The position numbers and the translations under genes are program-made. A stretch of DNA of 64,000 nt from Prevotella denticola (GTDB lineage Bacteria > Bacteroidota > Bacteroidia > Bacteroidales > Bacteroidaceae). The notes below the pieces were generated by a model, which saw only the letters and a list, made by a program, of their open reading frames with translations, had not been told where the DNA came from and made no database searches. Positions 55,886 to 64,000 of the stretch are shown piece by piece. The stretch lies in the NCBI RefSeq assembly GCF_900454835.1, contig NZ_UGTM01000001.1, positions 1,674,501-1,738,500 of the forward strand, read 5' to 3'. Each line of letters opens with the position of its first letter. The first letter of the stretch is position 1.

Positions 55886-57271
55886 TTAATTGTTCATAAG
55901 GTAGTTGAAGGCGTTCAGGGTCATCCTGGCGATGTTGTCGTGATAGTAAGAAGCCACGTCGTCAATACTGTACCAGTCGTAACAGCCGGAGCCGATACAG
56001 AGTATCTTTCCCTTTGTCCCGTTGGCCGAGAACTCCCATGCCACTACGGCACCGTCACCGCCGTAAGCAATGTCCTGTGCGCCGGTCTCTGCACGCCACT
56101 TGCCGTAATCAGCGTAGCCTCCCCAGTCGGCACCGATGTGCCACTGGGCAGTAGAGTTGGTGATGCGGTAGCCGGCATCACAGGTATAGACCACGTTCGG
56201 CTCGCCATTCTTCATGACGAGGTTCTGGAAGAGCGGGTGATTCGTATGTCCCTGGATGAAGAAGTTCCATGGGCCGTTCACCTTTTCGGCATCCGCCTCG
56301 TTCTGCCCCCAGCAGTTGTTCGGAACAGCGTTGTTGGCGACAGCACCGATTTCCGCCGGCATATTCGTTGCATAACGGGTGAAAAGGAAGGAGCCGCCGT
56401 TGTTGTAATAGTCGCGCAATGCTACAGCAGCATCGACAGCTTCGGGGGCAGAATGCTCGAAGGCTTCCTTGCCGTCGACACCGCCGTCCTTGTGGTAATG
56501 CCACCAGATGACCTTGCATGCGCTGAGATCGACAGTACCGTTCTTGATGTCCTTGAACGACACGTAGAGTGAGTTGGGGATGTTCTGCAGCATCCATTTG
56601 CAGGCGGTCAGTTCCTCCGGGTTGAGGTCGTTCATCGTAGAAGCCAGTCCTACGAACACGGCCGACGGCTTGCCGATAGCCGTTACGGTCACGGTATAAG
56701 TGGCAGAGGCGGTGTTGTTCCTGACCGTATAGGTCACAGGAGACGTGAAGTCTGTGGCAACGCCTGATGCGGGGCTGACAGTCGCATGGGCACTGAGCGT
56801 CAGCGTAGGCGTCAGCGCATGAAGGTCGAGCGTGTTCGGGACATAGACGGCAATGGTCTTGTGTGTCTCGTCGATCACTCCGTTGTAGATGCCGTTGATC
56901 TTGAACGACGTGATCTTGGCTTCGTCACGCATCACCCTGAGTGTCCAGTCGAGGAACACATCACCGTTCCTGACGCTCAGCAGCTGGGGTGTCGTCATGT
57001 TGAGCTTGTCGCCCTCCTTGATGTTACTGACCGCTCCGCTGCTCAATCCGAGCCGGCTGACCGTCATGTTCGAGATGTCGTAAGTCTCCGGAACACGCAC
57101 GGTAATCGTGCGGGTCGTCTGGTCGACTGTTCCGGCATAAGTGTCCAGTGCGACAGTATCCACCGAACAAAGTCCATTCAACTGCAGGTCGGAAACATTG
57201 TCATCGCTGCAGCTGCCCAAAGCCAAAAGGGCGATGAGACCGATGAAAAGTGTTGTTATCTTCGTCTTCAT
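55886..57271 (-). CDS. Surface glycan-binding lipoprotein (DUF4960-like)
   Basis: A 461-residue lipoprotein with lipobox ALGSC at about residue 18. Two Ig-like domains (about residues 30-190, YAGTVDQTTRTITVRVPE and YNGVIDETHKTIAVYVPN show a repeated pattern) are followed by a larger alpha/beta domain (about 205-460, VFVGLASTMNDLNPEEL) resembling DUF4960. Position between susD and the GH32 gene fits a surface glycan-binding protein such as the one in the B. thetaiotaomicron levan locus. The start codon is 2 bases from the susD stop, suggesting translational coupling. Confidence 0.85.
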   Translation of the reverse strand: MKTKITTLFIGLIALLALGSCSDDNVSDLQLNGLCSVDTVALDTYAGTVDQTTRTITVRVPETYDISNMTVSRLGLSSGAVSNIKEGDKLNMTTPQLLSVRNGDVFLDWTLRVMRDEAKITSFKINGIYNGVIDETHKTIAVYVPNTLDLHALTPTLTLSAHATVSPASGVATDFTSPVTYTVRNNTASATYTVTVTAIGKPSAVFVGLASTMNDLNPEELTACKWMLQNIPNSLYVSFKDIKNGTVDLSACKVIWWHYHKDGGVDGKEAFEHSAPEAVDAAVALRDYYNNGGSFLFTRYATNMPAEIGAVANNAVPNNCWGQNEADAEKVNGPWNFFIQGHTNHPLFQNLVMKNGEPNVVYTCDAGYRITNSTAQWHIGADWGGYADYGKWRAETGAQDIAYGGDGAVVAWEFSANGTKGKILCIGSGCYDWYSIDDVASYYHDNIARMTLNAFNYLMNN

Positions 57272-57273
57272 GA

Positions 57274-59007
57274 TTACCATTCTCCTATGTTTTGTGTGTA
57301 ATGTCCGTTGGAAGCCGCTATCTGTGCATAAGGGATGGGCAGGTACTCGTTCTTGTTCCTGGTGAAGTGGGCACTGCTGTAGATGGAGCAGTTGTCAGCC
57401 TCTTCGGCAAAGTACTTGTTCAGGACGGTCGCAGCCTCACCCCATCTTACGAGGTCGAAGAAGCGTTCCGACTCCATTCCCATCTCCAGACGGCGTTCCA
57501 TCTTGACGATACGGAGGGCTTCCGCCTGGTTGTATGTACCTGTATACGGTGCGATGTTCAGCCTGACACCGTAGTCCGTCTGATAGTTGCTGATAGCCCC
57601 CGTGCTCTGCTTGGCACGGTTGCGGATTTCGTTGACGAGGCCGATGGCTTCGTTGATACGTCCGTCGTTCAGCTGTACCAATGCCTCCGCACGTTCCAGA
57701 AGCACGTCGGCATAACGGAAGACGATGCGGTTCTCCGATGTGCCCCACCATGCACCCTTCTTCAGATAAGGACTTTCAGGGTCTACATTCTGCTTCAGGG
57801 TGACATAGTAGCCGTAGAGTCCGTTGCTCCGGCTCCATACGGCACTGCGGTCCATGATGTACTTGGCATTGAACTCGTAGGGCAGTCCGGGGATGCCGAC
57901 CGTCAGGAAAAGGCGCGGGTCGGCATAGTCGGTTGTCTTGTCATAGTCCTTGTTATTGAAAGTACCGATATAAGGATGCCCGTCAGCATCCGTACGGTAA
58001 GCGTTGACAAGATTCTGGCTGGGCTTGTAGAAGTCGCAGCCACCGTCCGTCACACCGGGGATGTTCGGCACGATCAGTCCGTAACTCCAGTTCAGATTGC
58101 CGTTCTTCGTGCCGTCATTGATGGAATATTGCATAGCCCACAGGCTCTCCTTTCCGTTCTCAAACTGCGGCTCAGGACGGAAGTTGTTGTGGAAGTCGCT
58201 CTCCAGACCATATCCTCCGGCTGCGTAGATGGCAGGATCGCTGAATTCGACAGCCTTCTGCAGGTCCTCCTTGGAAATGGCGGTCACCTCATTCGAGTTC
58301 TCGTCGTCCTGATGGTAAGCCTTGTACATATAGACCTTGGTGAGGAATGCCGCAGCGGCGGCCTTCGTTGGACGCCCCTTGTCTGCCTGACGGACAGGCA
58401 GCGTCTTGTAGGCTTCCATCAGGTCGTCGATGATCAGCTGCCAGCCCTGGTCGTTCGTATAGGCACGGTTGGAGAGCGTGTTGTACTGCTCCGTACTCAG
58501 GGTAGCATCCATGATGAACGGTATGTTCTTGTACAGACGCTTCAGAAGGAAATGCCCGTAGGCACGGAGGAACTTCATTTCGGCCAGACGTTCCGCCTTC
58601 TGCGGATAGACGGCTGCATCGGTCTGGTCGAGCAGTGCAATGGCCGTATTCACACGTGAGATGCAGTTGTACAGCCGCTGCCACATATCGCTGATGTTCC
58701 AGTTCGTCGTCAATACGCCCTGCTCCACCTCCAGCTGATGGAACACGTCGCCGTCGCTCGTGCCGTTGCCGCCCTTGTAGGCATCGTCGCTGCGTACATC
58801 GAAGTTCCACATGGAGAAGGAGGAGTTGATGTCCTCTGCCGAGATGTAGATGGCATACGCCGAGATGACAAGCTCGTCAACATGGTTTGCTTCCTTCACC
58901 TGTTCGTCGCTCAAGGTTGCCTGCGGCTTCTGGTCGTCCAGGAAGTCTGAACAGCTGGTCATGCCTAACGCTGCAAGCATAAGTGCTGAATATATTATCT
59001 TTTTCAT
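57274..59007 (-). CDS. SusD-like surface lipoprotein of the fructan locus
   Basis: A 577-residue lipoprotein that forms the lid of the SusCD importer. The lipobox reads GMTSC at about residue 19. TPR helices (AERLAEMKFLRAYGHFLLKRLY) and the C-terminal SusD signature ALRIVKMERRLEMGMESERF are clear. It is separated from susC by 208 bases containing a hairpin array, unusually long for such a pair, and coupled to the glycan-binding gene by a 2-base gap. Confidence 0.94.
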   Translation of the reverse strand: MKKIIYSALMLAALGMTSCSDFLDDQKPQATLSDEQVKEANHVDELVISAYAIYISAEDINSSFSMWNFDVRSDDAYKGGNGTSDGDVFHQLEVEQGVLTTNWNISDMWQRLYNCISRVNTAIALLDQTDAAVYPQKAERLAEMKFLRAYGHFLLKRLYKNIPFIMDATLSTEQYNTLSNRAYTNDQGWQLIIDDLMEAYKTLPVRQADKGRPTKAAAAAFLTKVYMYKAYHQDDENSNEVTAISKEDLQKAVEFSDPAIYAAGGYGLESDFHNNFRPEPQFENGKESLWAMQYSINDGTKNGNLNWSYGLIVPNIPGVTDGGCDFYKPSQNLVNAYRTDADGHPYIGTFNNKDYDKTTDYADPRLFLTVGIPGLPYEFNAKYIMDRSAVWSRSNGLYGYYVTLKQNVDPESPYLKKGAWWGTSENRIVFRYADVLLERAEALVQLNDGRINEAIGLVNEIRNRAKQSTGAISNYQTDYGVRLNIAPYTGTYNQAEALRIVKMERRLEMGMESERFFDLVRWGEAATVLNKYFAEEADNCSIYSSAHFTRNKNEYLPIPYAQIAASNGHYTQNIGEW

Positions 59008-59110
59008 TGTTGTTGTTTAAATTAGGATATTACTGCTGTCTGAAAGACTGTCTTCTTTCAGGTTCCGTTTTCAGCTTCTTGTGTACAGCCGGACAGCTGT
59101 CTGTCCCGTG

Positions 59111-59199
59111 TTCCCAGTACCTGGGAATCCTGTTCCCAAGGCTCGGGAATCCTGTTCCCGGTGCTTGGGAATCCTGTTCCCGACCGGTTGGGAACAATG
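59111..59199. repeat. 22-base hairpin array D between susC and susD
   Basis: Units start at 59111, 59133, 59155 and 59177, an exact 22-base period. Unit 1, TTCCCAGTACCTGGGAA, is a perfect 7-bp stem with 3-base loop; unit 4, TTCCCGACCGGTTGGGAA, pairs throughout with one G-T. Spacers read TCCTG three times. The array fills most of the 59008-59215 intercistronic gap. Confidence 0.9.
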
Positions 59200-59215
59200 C
59201 TGTCCGGCCGTCTTT

Positions 59216-62200
59216 TCAGAAGGTGACATTAATGCCGAAGGTGATGTTGAGCGGAATCGGATAACCGTAGTTCGGGTTCTCCGGGTCGACCCCCGTGAAG
59301 TTCTTGCTGTGAATGCTCAGCAGATTCTGTGCACTGACATAGAAGCGCAGACGCTGCATGGCAAGACGGCCGGCCACACTCGCCGGGAGGTTATAGCCCA
59401 GCTGGATGGTGCGCAGCTTCAGATAAGACCCGTTTTCAACCCAATAGGTCGATACACGCTTCTCATTGTTGTTATCGGAGAGTGACAGTGCCGGGATGTC
59501 ACTTCCCGGATTTTCCGTACTCCAGGCATCGAGAAGGCGGTGTCCCTTGTTGAGGAAGCCGATGTTGAGACCGGCCCAGATATCTGTCTGCTTCTTCAGG
59601 TCGGAGATGATGTCAACACCCTGTACTCCCTGCCAGAACATCGTGAAGTCGAAGTTCTTGTATTCAAGATAGACATTGAAGCCGTAGGAGAAGTCCGGTG
59701 TCGGGTCGTAAATCCAGTCCTGGTCAGCCTCCGTGATGACGTTGTCGCCATTGAGGTCCTTCCAGCGCATACGTCCCAGTGCCGCACCGTCCTGTCTTGC
59801 GTGATTGTCTATTTCGTCCTGGCTCTTGAAGATGCCGTCGGCGACATACCCTACCTGCGCTCCCATCGGATGACCGATAACGCTCTTCACGCCGTTGCCG
59901 CCGAATGTACCGTTGGCAGCGACCGTTGCCGGGAGGGCCGTAATCTTGTTGCGGTAGGTGCTGATGTTGCCCGTAATGTCATAATGGAATCCGCCGGAGG
60001 TCGTCTTCCGGTAGCCTGCATTGAACTCAACGCCACGGTTTTCCATCTCGCCGGCATTGATCCACTGCGTGCTGCCTTCGCCCATCGCCGCGATACCCGC
60101 CATCTGCACGAGAATGTCCCTGGTCTTCTTGTAATACCAGTCGAAGCTGCCATAGAGGGTGGCGTTGAACAGGGAGAAGTCCAGACCGAGGTTGGTCTGC
60201 GTGGTCGTCTCCCACTTGATGTCGTTGTTTCCGAGCTGATTGCGCTTGAAGCCGCTGGGAAGCTGGCGTCCGCCGTTCGTTCCGGCAATGTCGTAGGAGG
60301 TCCCGTAGCTCTGTCCGCCGTTCTCGTTCACGCCGTAGTTGCTGACGTAGACGGTGTAACGGGCGATATTTGAAATCTCCTGGTTACCGGTCGCACCCCA
60401 TGAAGCACGCAGCTTCAGGTCGTTCAGCCACCGTGCCGCTTTCAGGAACTTCTCCTGATTGATGCGCCAGCCCAGCGATACAGAGGGGAATGTTGCGTAC
60501 CGGTTATTCTTTCCGAAGCGGGAAGAGCCGTCATAACGAAGGGTGAAAGAGGCGAGGTACCTGTCAGCATAGTTGTAGTTCAGCTTGCCGAAGTAGGAAA
60601 CAAGCGAATAACCGCCGCCGCCGCCGTAAGCCTGCGCCGTGCCTGTACCGGCATCCGGCCACATATAGTCAGGGTTCAGAATGAGGTAGTCTTCCTTGTA
60701 ACCGGAGAAGTAATTGTCGTCTTCACGGTTCAGCTCGATACCTGCCATGGCATCGGCGTGATGCTTCCCAGCCTGGAAGTTATAGGTCGCAACGGCATTC
60801 CACATCCATTTCGTCCAGTGTTCCTGCTTCGCCTCGACGGCGTTCTTGGGATTGGCCACGTTTCCTTCCGTGACAGGATAGGTGAAGAAACGCTGCTGCT
60901 TCTGAGCATAGTCCAGACCGAAAGTTGAGCGGAGGTTGAAGCCTTTGAAGAGATGGAGATTGACGTAGGCATCACCGAAGGTACGCCAGTAGATGTACCG
61001 GTTGTCGCTGTTGCGGTGAAGACGTGCGACAGGGTTCTCACGGTCGGGATAGCCGCCTACAGGACCTGCGTAGTCGCCTTTTTCCGTGTAGACCGGGAGT
61101 GAGGGGTTGAACTGCAGTACATTTTCGAGGAAACCTCCCGGTGCCTGTACCTCGGAGGTACGGTTCAGAGTGAAGTGCTCGCCGATGGTCAGCACGTCCT
61201 TGATGAGCTTGTACTCCGTATTCATGCGGGCCGAATAGCGGTCGAAGTCGGACGACTTGATGATGCCGAGGTTCTTGTAGTAGCCCAAAGAGAAATAGGA
61301 AGCATGGCGGTCGGAACCGCTGCTTACCGCAACATTGTAGTTCTGGACGACACCTGTGCGGGTCGTCTCGTCGAACCAGTCGGTATCAGCAGCCGGGGTC
61401 GTGCCTGCCGCATCAAGATACTTGCGCATCGTGACGGCATTCAGCACCGGATTCCCCTGTGCATTGTAGCCCCAGTCGTAACGGTAACCCAGACCGTTCG
61501 TATTCGGGTCCATGCCGTCATTGACGTATGCCTGCCACATTACCTGACCGTACTCCCTGGCATTGAGGACGTCCATCTTGTGTGCATACATGGAGGCGGC
61601 AACAGAAGCGTCGATGTCGACTTTCACCCTGCCTTCCTTGCCTTTCTTGGTTGTGATGATGATCACACCGTTGGCCGCACGGCTACCGTAGATGGAGGCG
61701 GAAGCCGCATCCTTCAGCACCTGCACGCTTTCTATGTCGCTGCCGTTCAGTTCGTGCATACCGGCTTTGGTAGGCACGCCGTCAATGATATAAAGAGGAT
61801 CGTTGTTGTTCAGCGTTCCGATACCACGGATACGGACAGTGGCCGAACCGGAAGGAGAGCCGTCTGCCGAGATGTTCATACCCGGAACACGGCCCTGCAG
61901 TGCCTTCATGGGGTTGTTCTCGTTCTGCTTGGCCAGTTCGTCGACGCTGACCACCGACACGGCGCCTGTCAGGTCGGCCTTGCGCTGGGTGGTGTAACCG
62001 GTCACGACCACCTCGTTCAGCTCGCTGGCGTTCGTCTTCAGCTGCACTTTCAGTCCCGTCCCGGCTTTCAGCTCCACATTCTTATATCCTATATAAGATA
62101 CAACGATTGTGGAACCCTGCGGTGCCTTGAACGCAAAATTACCGTCAATGTCGGTGACGGTTCCATTGGAAGTACCTTTCTGTACGACCGATGCACCGAT

Positions 62201-62317
62201 GACAGGTTCTCCCTGTTCGTCCATCACCTTTCCGCTGACATCTGTGTTTTGCGCCATTGCCCCGGCACAACACAGCAGAAACAGCAGACTCGTGATTACT
62301 CGCGATAAATGTCTCAT
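59216..62317 (-). CDS. SusC-type TonB-dependent transporter of the fructan locus
   Basis: A 1033-residue outer membrane transporter importing fructo-oligosaccharides. It has a signal peptide ending GAMAQ, a carboxypeptidase-like regulatory domain (residues about 25-100, GKVMDEQGEPVIGASVV), a TonB-box-like LNEVVVTGY, a plug (about 110-235) with VRIRGIGTLNNNDPLYIIDGVP cited in part (PLYIIDGVP) and IYGSRAANGVIIITTK, and a barrel ending NVTF. Expression is probably controlled by the regulator upstream. A -7 element lies at 62366-62373. Confidence 0.94.
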   Translation of the reverse strand: MRHLSRVITSLLFLLCCAGAMAQNTDVSGKVMDEQGEPVIGASVVQKGTSNGTVTDIDGNFAFKAPQGSTIVVSYIGYKNVELKAGTGLKVQLKTNASELNEVVVTGYTTQRKADLTGAVSVVSVDELAKQNENNPMKALQGRVPGMNISADGSPSGSATVRIRGIGTLNNNDPLYIIDGVPTKAGMHELNGSDIESVQVLKDAASASIYGSRAANGVIIITTKKGKEGRVKVDIDASVAASMYAHKMDVLNAREYGQVMWQAYVNDGMDPNTNGLGYRYDWGYNAQGNPVLNAVTMRKYLDAAGTTPAADTDWFDETTRTGVVQNYNVAVSSGSDRHASYFSLGYYKNLGIIKSSDFDRYSARMNTEYKLIKDVLTIGEHFTLNRTSEVQAPGGFLENVLQFNPSLPVYTEKGDYAGPVGGYPDRENPVARLHRNSDNRYIYWRTFGDAYVNLHLFKGFNLRSTFGLDYAQKQQRFFTYPVTEGNVANPKNAVEAKQEHWTKWMWNAVATYNFQAGKHHADAMAGIELNREDDNYFSGYKEDYLILNPDYMWPDAGTGTAQAYGGGGGYSLVSYFGKLNYNYADRYLASFTLRYDGSSRFGKNNRYATFPSVSLGWRINQEKFLKAARWLNDLKLRASWGATGNQEISNIARYTVYVSNYGVNENGGQSYGTSYDIAGTNGGRQLPSGFKRNQLGNNDIKWETTTQTNLGLDFSLFNATLYGSFDWYYKKTRDILVQMAGIAAMGEGSTQWINAGEMENRGVEFNAGYRKTTSGGFHYDITGNISTYRNKITALPATVAANGTFGGNGVKSVIGHPMGAQVGYVADGIFKSQDEIDNHARQDGAALGRMRWKDLNGDNVITEADQDWIYDPTPDFSYGFNVYLEYKNFDFTMFWQGVQGVDIISDLKKQTDIWAGLNIGFLNKGHRLLDAWSTENPGSDIPALSLSDNNNEKRVSTYWVENGSYLKLRTIQLGYNLPASVAGRLAMQRLRFYVSAQNLLSIHSKNFTGVDPENPNYGYPIPLNITFGINVTF

Positions 62318-62365
62318 ACTTTTAATAGTTAGTAATACGATGTTTTGTAATTAGTCTTCTGGCTG

Positions 62366-62373
62366 CAAAGATA
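62366..62373 (-). promoter_or_regulatory. -7 element of the fructan susC gene
   Basis: TATCTTTG on the minus strand, about 48 bases before the ATG. The -33 position lacks TTTG, as expected if an activator such as the AraC-type regulator is needed. The 62318-62540 spacer holds no clear terminator. Confidence 0.6.
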
Positions 62374-62540
62374 AATAATATAGAAAGCCTTTCTAGAATA
62401 ATTACCGTTCAAGGAGTAAAACAAATGTTTCGTGTAACAATACTCGAACCTTTTGTCAAGAATCTTAAAGCCGGCAGATTCCCGGCGGTCATACGCATAC
62501 AGGCGGGACAGAAGGGGACGGACAGGCTGCCGCCGGTCGT

Positions 62541-64000
62541 TCATCTGTCCCTGGCATCGTTAGGGTACATCCCGAATTCCTGTCTGAAGCAAGTAGTGAA
62601 ATAGCCCGGCGTAGAGAAGCCGACGCTGAAGGCTATCTCCTGGATGGTGCCGTCCGTCGTCTTGAGCAGACGGCAGGCCTCCTGCAGACGGGTCTTGCGG
62701 ATGAGTTCATTAGGCGTAAGCCCTGTCAATGCTTTTACTTTACGGTACAGCTGCACCCTGCTTAGTCCCATTTCATCGCCGATATCCTCCACTTTCAGCT
62801 TCGGGTTAGCGATATTGCGGTGCAAAGTATCGTTGAGCATACGGATGAATTCCCGGTCTCTTCCACCCAAGGGAGAGGGTCTGTTTTCACCGGTTCCATC
62901 AATATCGTTACTTGCAAAGAGCTGATGCAGCCGCTTGCGGTTCTGCAGAAGATTGCCGATACGGACCTTCAGCAGTTTCCCGGAAAAGGGCTTGGTGATA
63001 TAAGCGTCGGCTCCCGTAGCATAGCCTTCAATACGCTGCGACTCCTGCGAACGGGCGGTAAGAAGAAGTATAGGGATATGTGCGGTGAGCGTCTCGTCCT
63101 TGATACGACGGCACAGTTCCAGCCCGTCCATGACCGGCATCATGACATCACTCACGATGAGATCGGGTATATTCTCCTTTGCAAGCTGCAGCCCCTGCCT
63201 GCCGTCAGAGGCGAGAAGCACCCGATAAGTGTCCTGTAACGTCAGCTGGAGATACGCCCGGATATCCTTGTTGTCGTCTACGACAAGCACCGTCATGCGG
63301 TCGTCGTCGGCATTGTCCATTATCTGTCGTCGCAGATTGTCCTTCCGTACTCCGTCCGTGTTGTCATCGACAAGTTCTTCCATGATATGCTCGTCTTCCG
63401 TCAGACTTCCGGTAATGCGGAGCAGGGTGCGGGTGTTGCCGTACGCCATTTCCAACAGCTGGCGAAGCTCTCCCTTCACCTGCGGCAGACAAAGCGCACG
63501 TGCCAGCGGATCGACGACCAACGTCAATGGGGTACGCAGTTCGTGACTGGCACGGGTGAAGAAGTCGATACGCTGCTCGGCCAGTTCCTGTGTCTTTCGG
63601 CTGACCCGGTTCTTTTCCTTCATATAACGGTAGAAGACGACGATCGTTGTCAGCAGCAGCAGGATGACGACTGCGGAGAGAACGATGATCATACGCTGGC
63701 TCTGTGCTCTGCGGATATAGGTGTCAATCTGGTTGTAGATTGTATCGAGGTTTTTGCTCTGTTCCTCTATCTCCTGGTTCTGCATGGTGACGACCTCCGC
63801 GTTCTCGGCCGTTACAATCGTCGAATGCAGCAGGTTCTCCCGCTTGTAGGGGCGGTGTGTAAGAATCTTCATGGCAAGTGAGACGATAGCCTCGCCTTTG
63901 GTGGGATAGATGAAAGTACCGTTGAGGATTCCTTTGCGCACATAATCGATTCCCTCACCCGGTCCCGGCAGTCCGTCGATACCGACAAACTTCATGCTCC
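62541..64000 (-). CDS. Hybrid two-component regulator of the fructan locus (N-terminus beyond window)
   Basis: At least 486 residues; the frame stays open to the right edge, so the N-terminus is missing. In order: the tail of a type 1 periplasmic sugar-binding domain (FVGIDGLPGPGEGIDYVRKG), a coiled linker, one membrane helix at about residues 103-124 of the visible part, a HisKA segment with phospho-acceptor SHELRTPLTL, a receiver (VLVVDDNKD, DLIVSDVMMP with the acceptor Asp, ITKPF) and an AraC DNA-binding domain at the C-terminus. Between HisKA and receiver only about 40 residues are present, with no HATPase_c N, G1 or G2 boxes. It probably senses fructose and activates the operon. Confidence 0.92.
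   Translation of the reverse strand, partial: SMKFVGIDGLPGPGEGIDYVRKGILNGTFIYPTKGEAIVSLAMKILTHRPYKRENLLHSTIVTAENAEVVTMQNQEIEEQSKNLDTIYNQIDTYIRRAQSQRMIIVLSAVVILLLLTTIVVFYRYMKEKNRVSRKTQELAEQRIDFFTRASHELRTPLTLVVDPLARALCLPQVKGELRQLLEMAYGNTRTLLRITGSLTEDEHIMEELVDDNTDGVRKDNLRRQIMDNADDDRMTVLVVDDNKDIRAYLQLTLQDTYRVLLASDGRQGLQLAKENIPDLIVSDVMMPVMDGLELCRRIKDETLTAHIPILLLTARSQESQRIEGYATGADAYITKPFSGKLLKVRIGNLLQNRKRLHQLFASNDIDGTGENRPSPLGGRDREFIRMLNDTLHRNIANPKLKVEDIGDEMGLSRVQLYRKVKALTGLTPNELIRKTRLQEACRLLKTTDGTIQEIAFSVGFSTPGYFTTCFRQEFGMYPNDARDR

Overview
The window looks like chromosome from a Prevotella-like member of the Bacteroidales. The evidence is promoters of the Bacteroidetes form (TTTG, about 19 bases, TAnnTTTG), two SusC/SusD pairs, the type IX secretion proteins PorU and PorV, a hybrid two-component regulator with an AraC output domain, GH97 and GH32 enzymes, DUF4369/DUF4625-type lipoproteins and EF-Ts/S2/S9/L13 in Bacteroidetes arrangement. 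G+C is moderately high for the group. No tRNA, rRNA, CRISPR array or intact insertion sequence was seen.

Layout. 1-1.8 kb: tail of an unknown gene, a lipoprotein, and an ATPase gene collapsed by an internal deletion behind a 33-base repeat array. 1.8-5.3 kb: exported proteins, including a thioredoxin fold joined to a TonB C-terminal-like domain. 5.3-15 kb: housekeeping genes (ABC exporter, nadK, DJ-1/PfpI, ispD, recG, M23/LysM peptidase, acyltransferase, phosphoesterase). 15.6-21.6 kb: a SusC/SusD pair with no linked enzymes, and a TPR-like protein. 22.4-25.7 kb: rplM-rpsI-rpsB-tsf on the minus strand. 26.8-32.6 kb: a small barrel protein, a probable metal-uptake locus (His/Cys membrane protein, TonB receptor, two DUF4625-like lipoproteins) and an NlpE-like lipoprotein. 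33.2-41.2 kb: a cysteine-less thioredoxin-like lipoprotein, an FAH-family enzyme, porU, porV, ispF. 41.3-49.3 kb: NDH-2, M16 peptidase, PfkB kinase, flavodiiron protein, LOG-family protein, GH97. 50-64 kb: a fructan utilisation locus on the minus strand (regulator, SusC, SusD, glycan-binding protein, surface GH32, periplasmic GH32, sugar permease, fructokinase).

The fructan genes form a complete route. A surface GH32 lipoprotein and binding protein feed SusC/SusD, a periplasmic GH32 releases fructose, an MFS permease imports it and a kinase phosphorylates it. The regulator carries a sugar-binding-protein-type sensor. Its visible part has a HisKA segment but no ATP-binding kinase domain before the receiver.

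The strongest unexplained signal is between genes. Four intergenic arrays each hold four hairpin units of 22-23 bases (TTCCC...GGGAA) whose stems vary in a compensating way. One lies between susC and susD of the fructan locus. Two unrelated sequences repeat with the same 22-base period, and other spacers carry exact 7-, 10- and 33-base periods. A separate 300-400 base non-coding element occurs twice, each time between convergent genes, with signs of a conserved stem.
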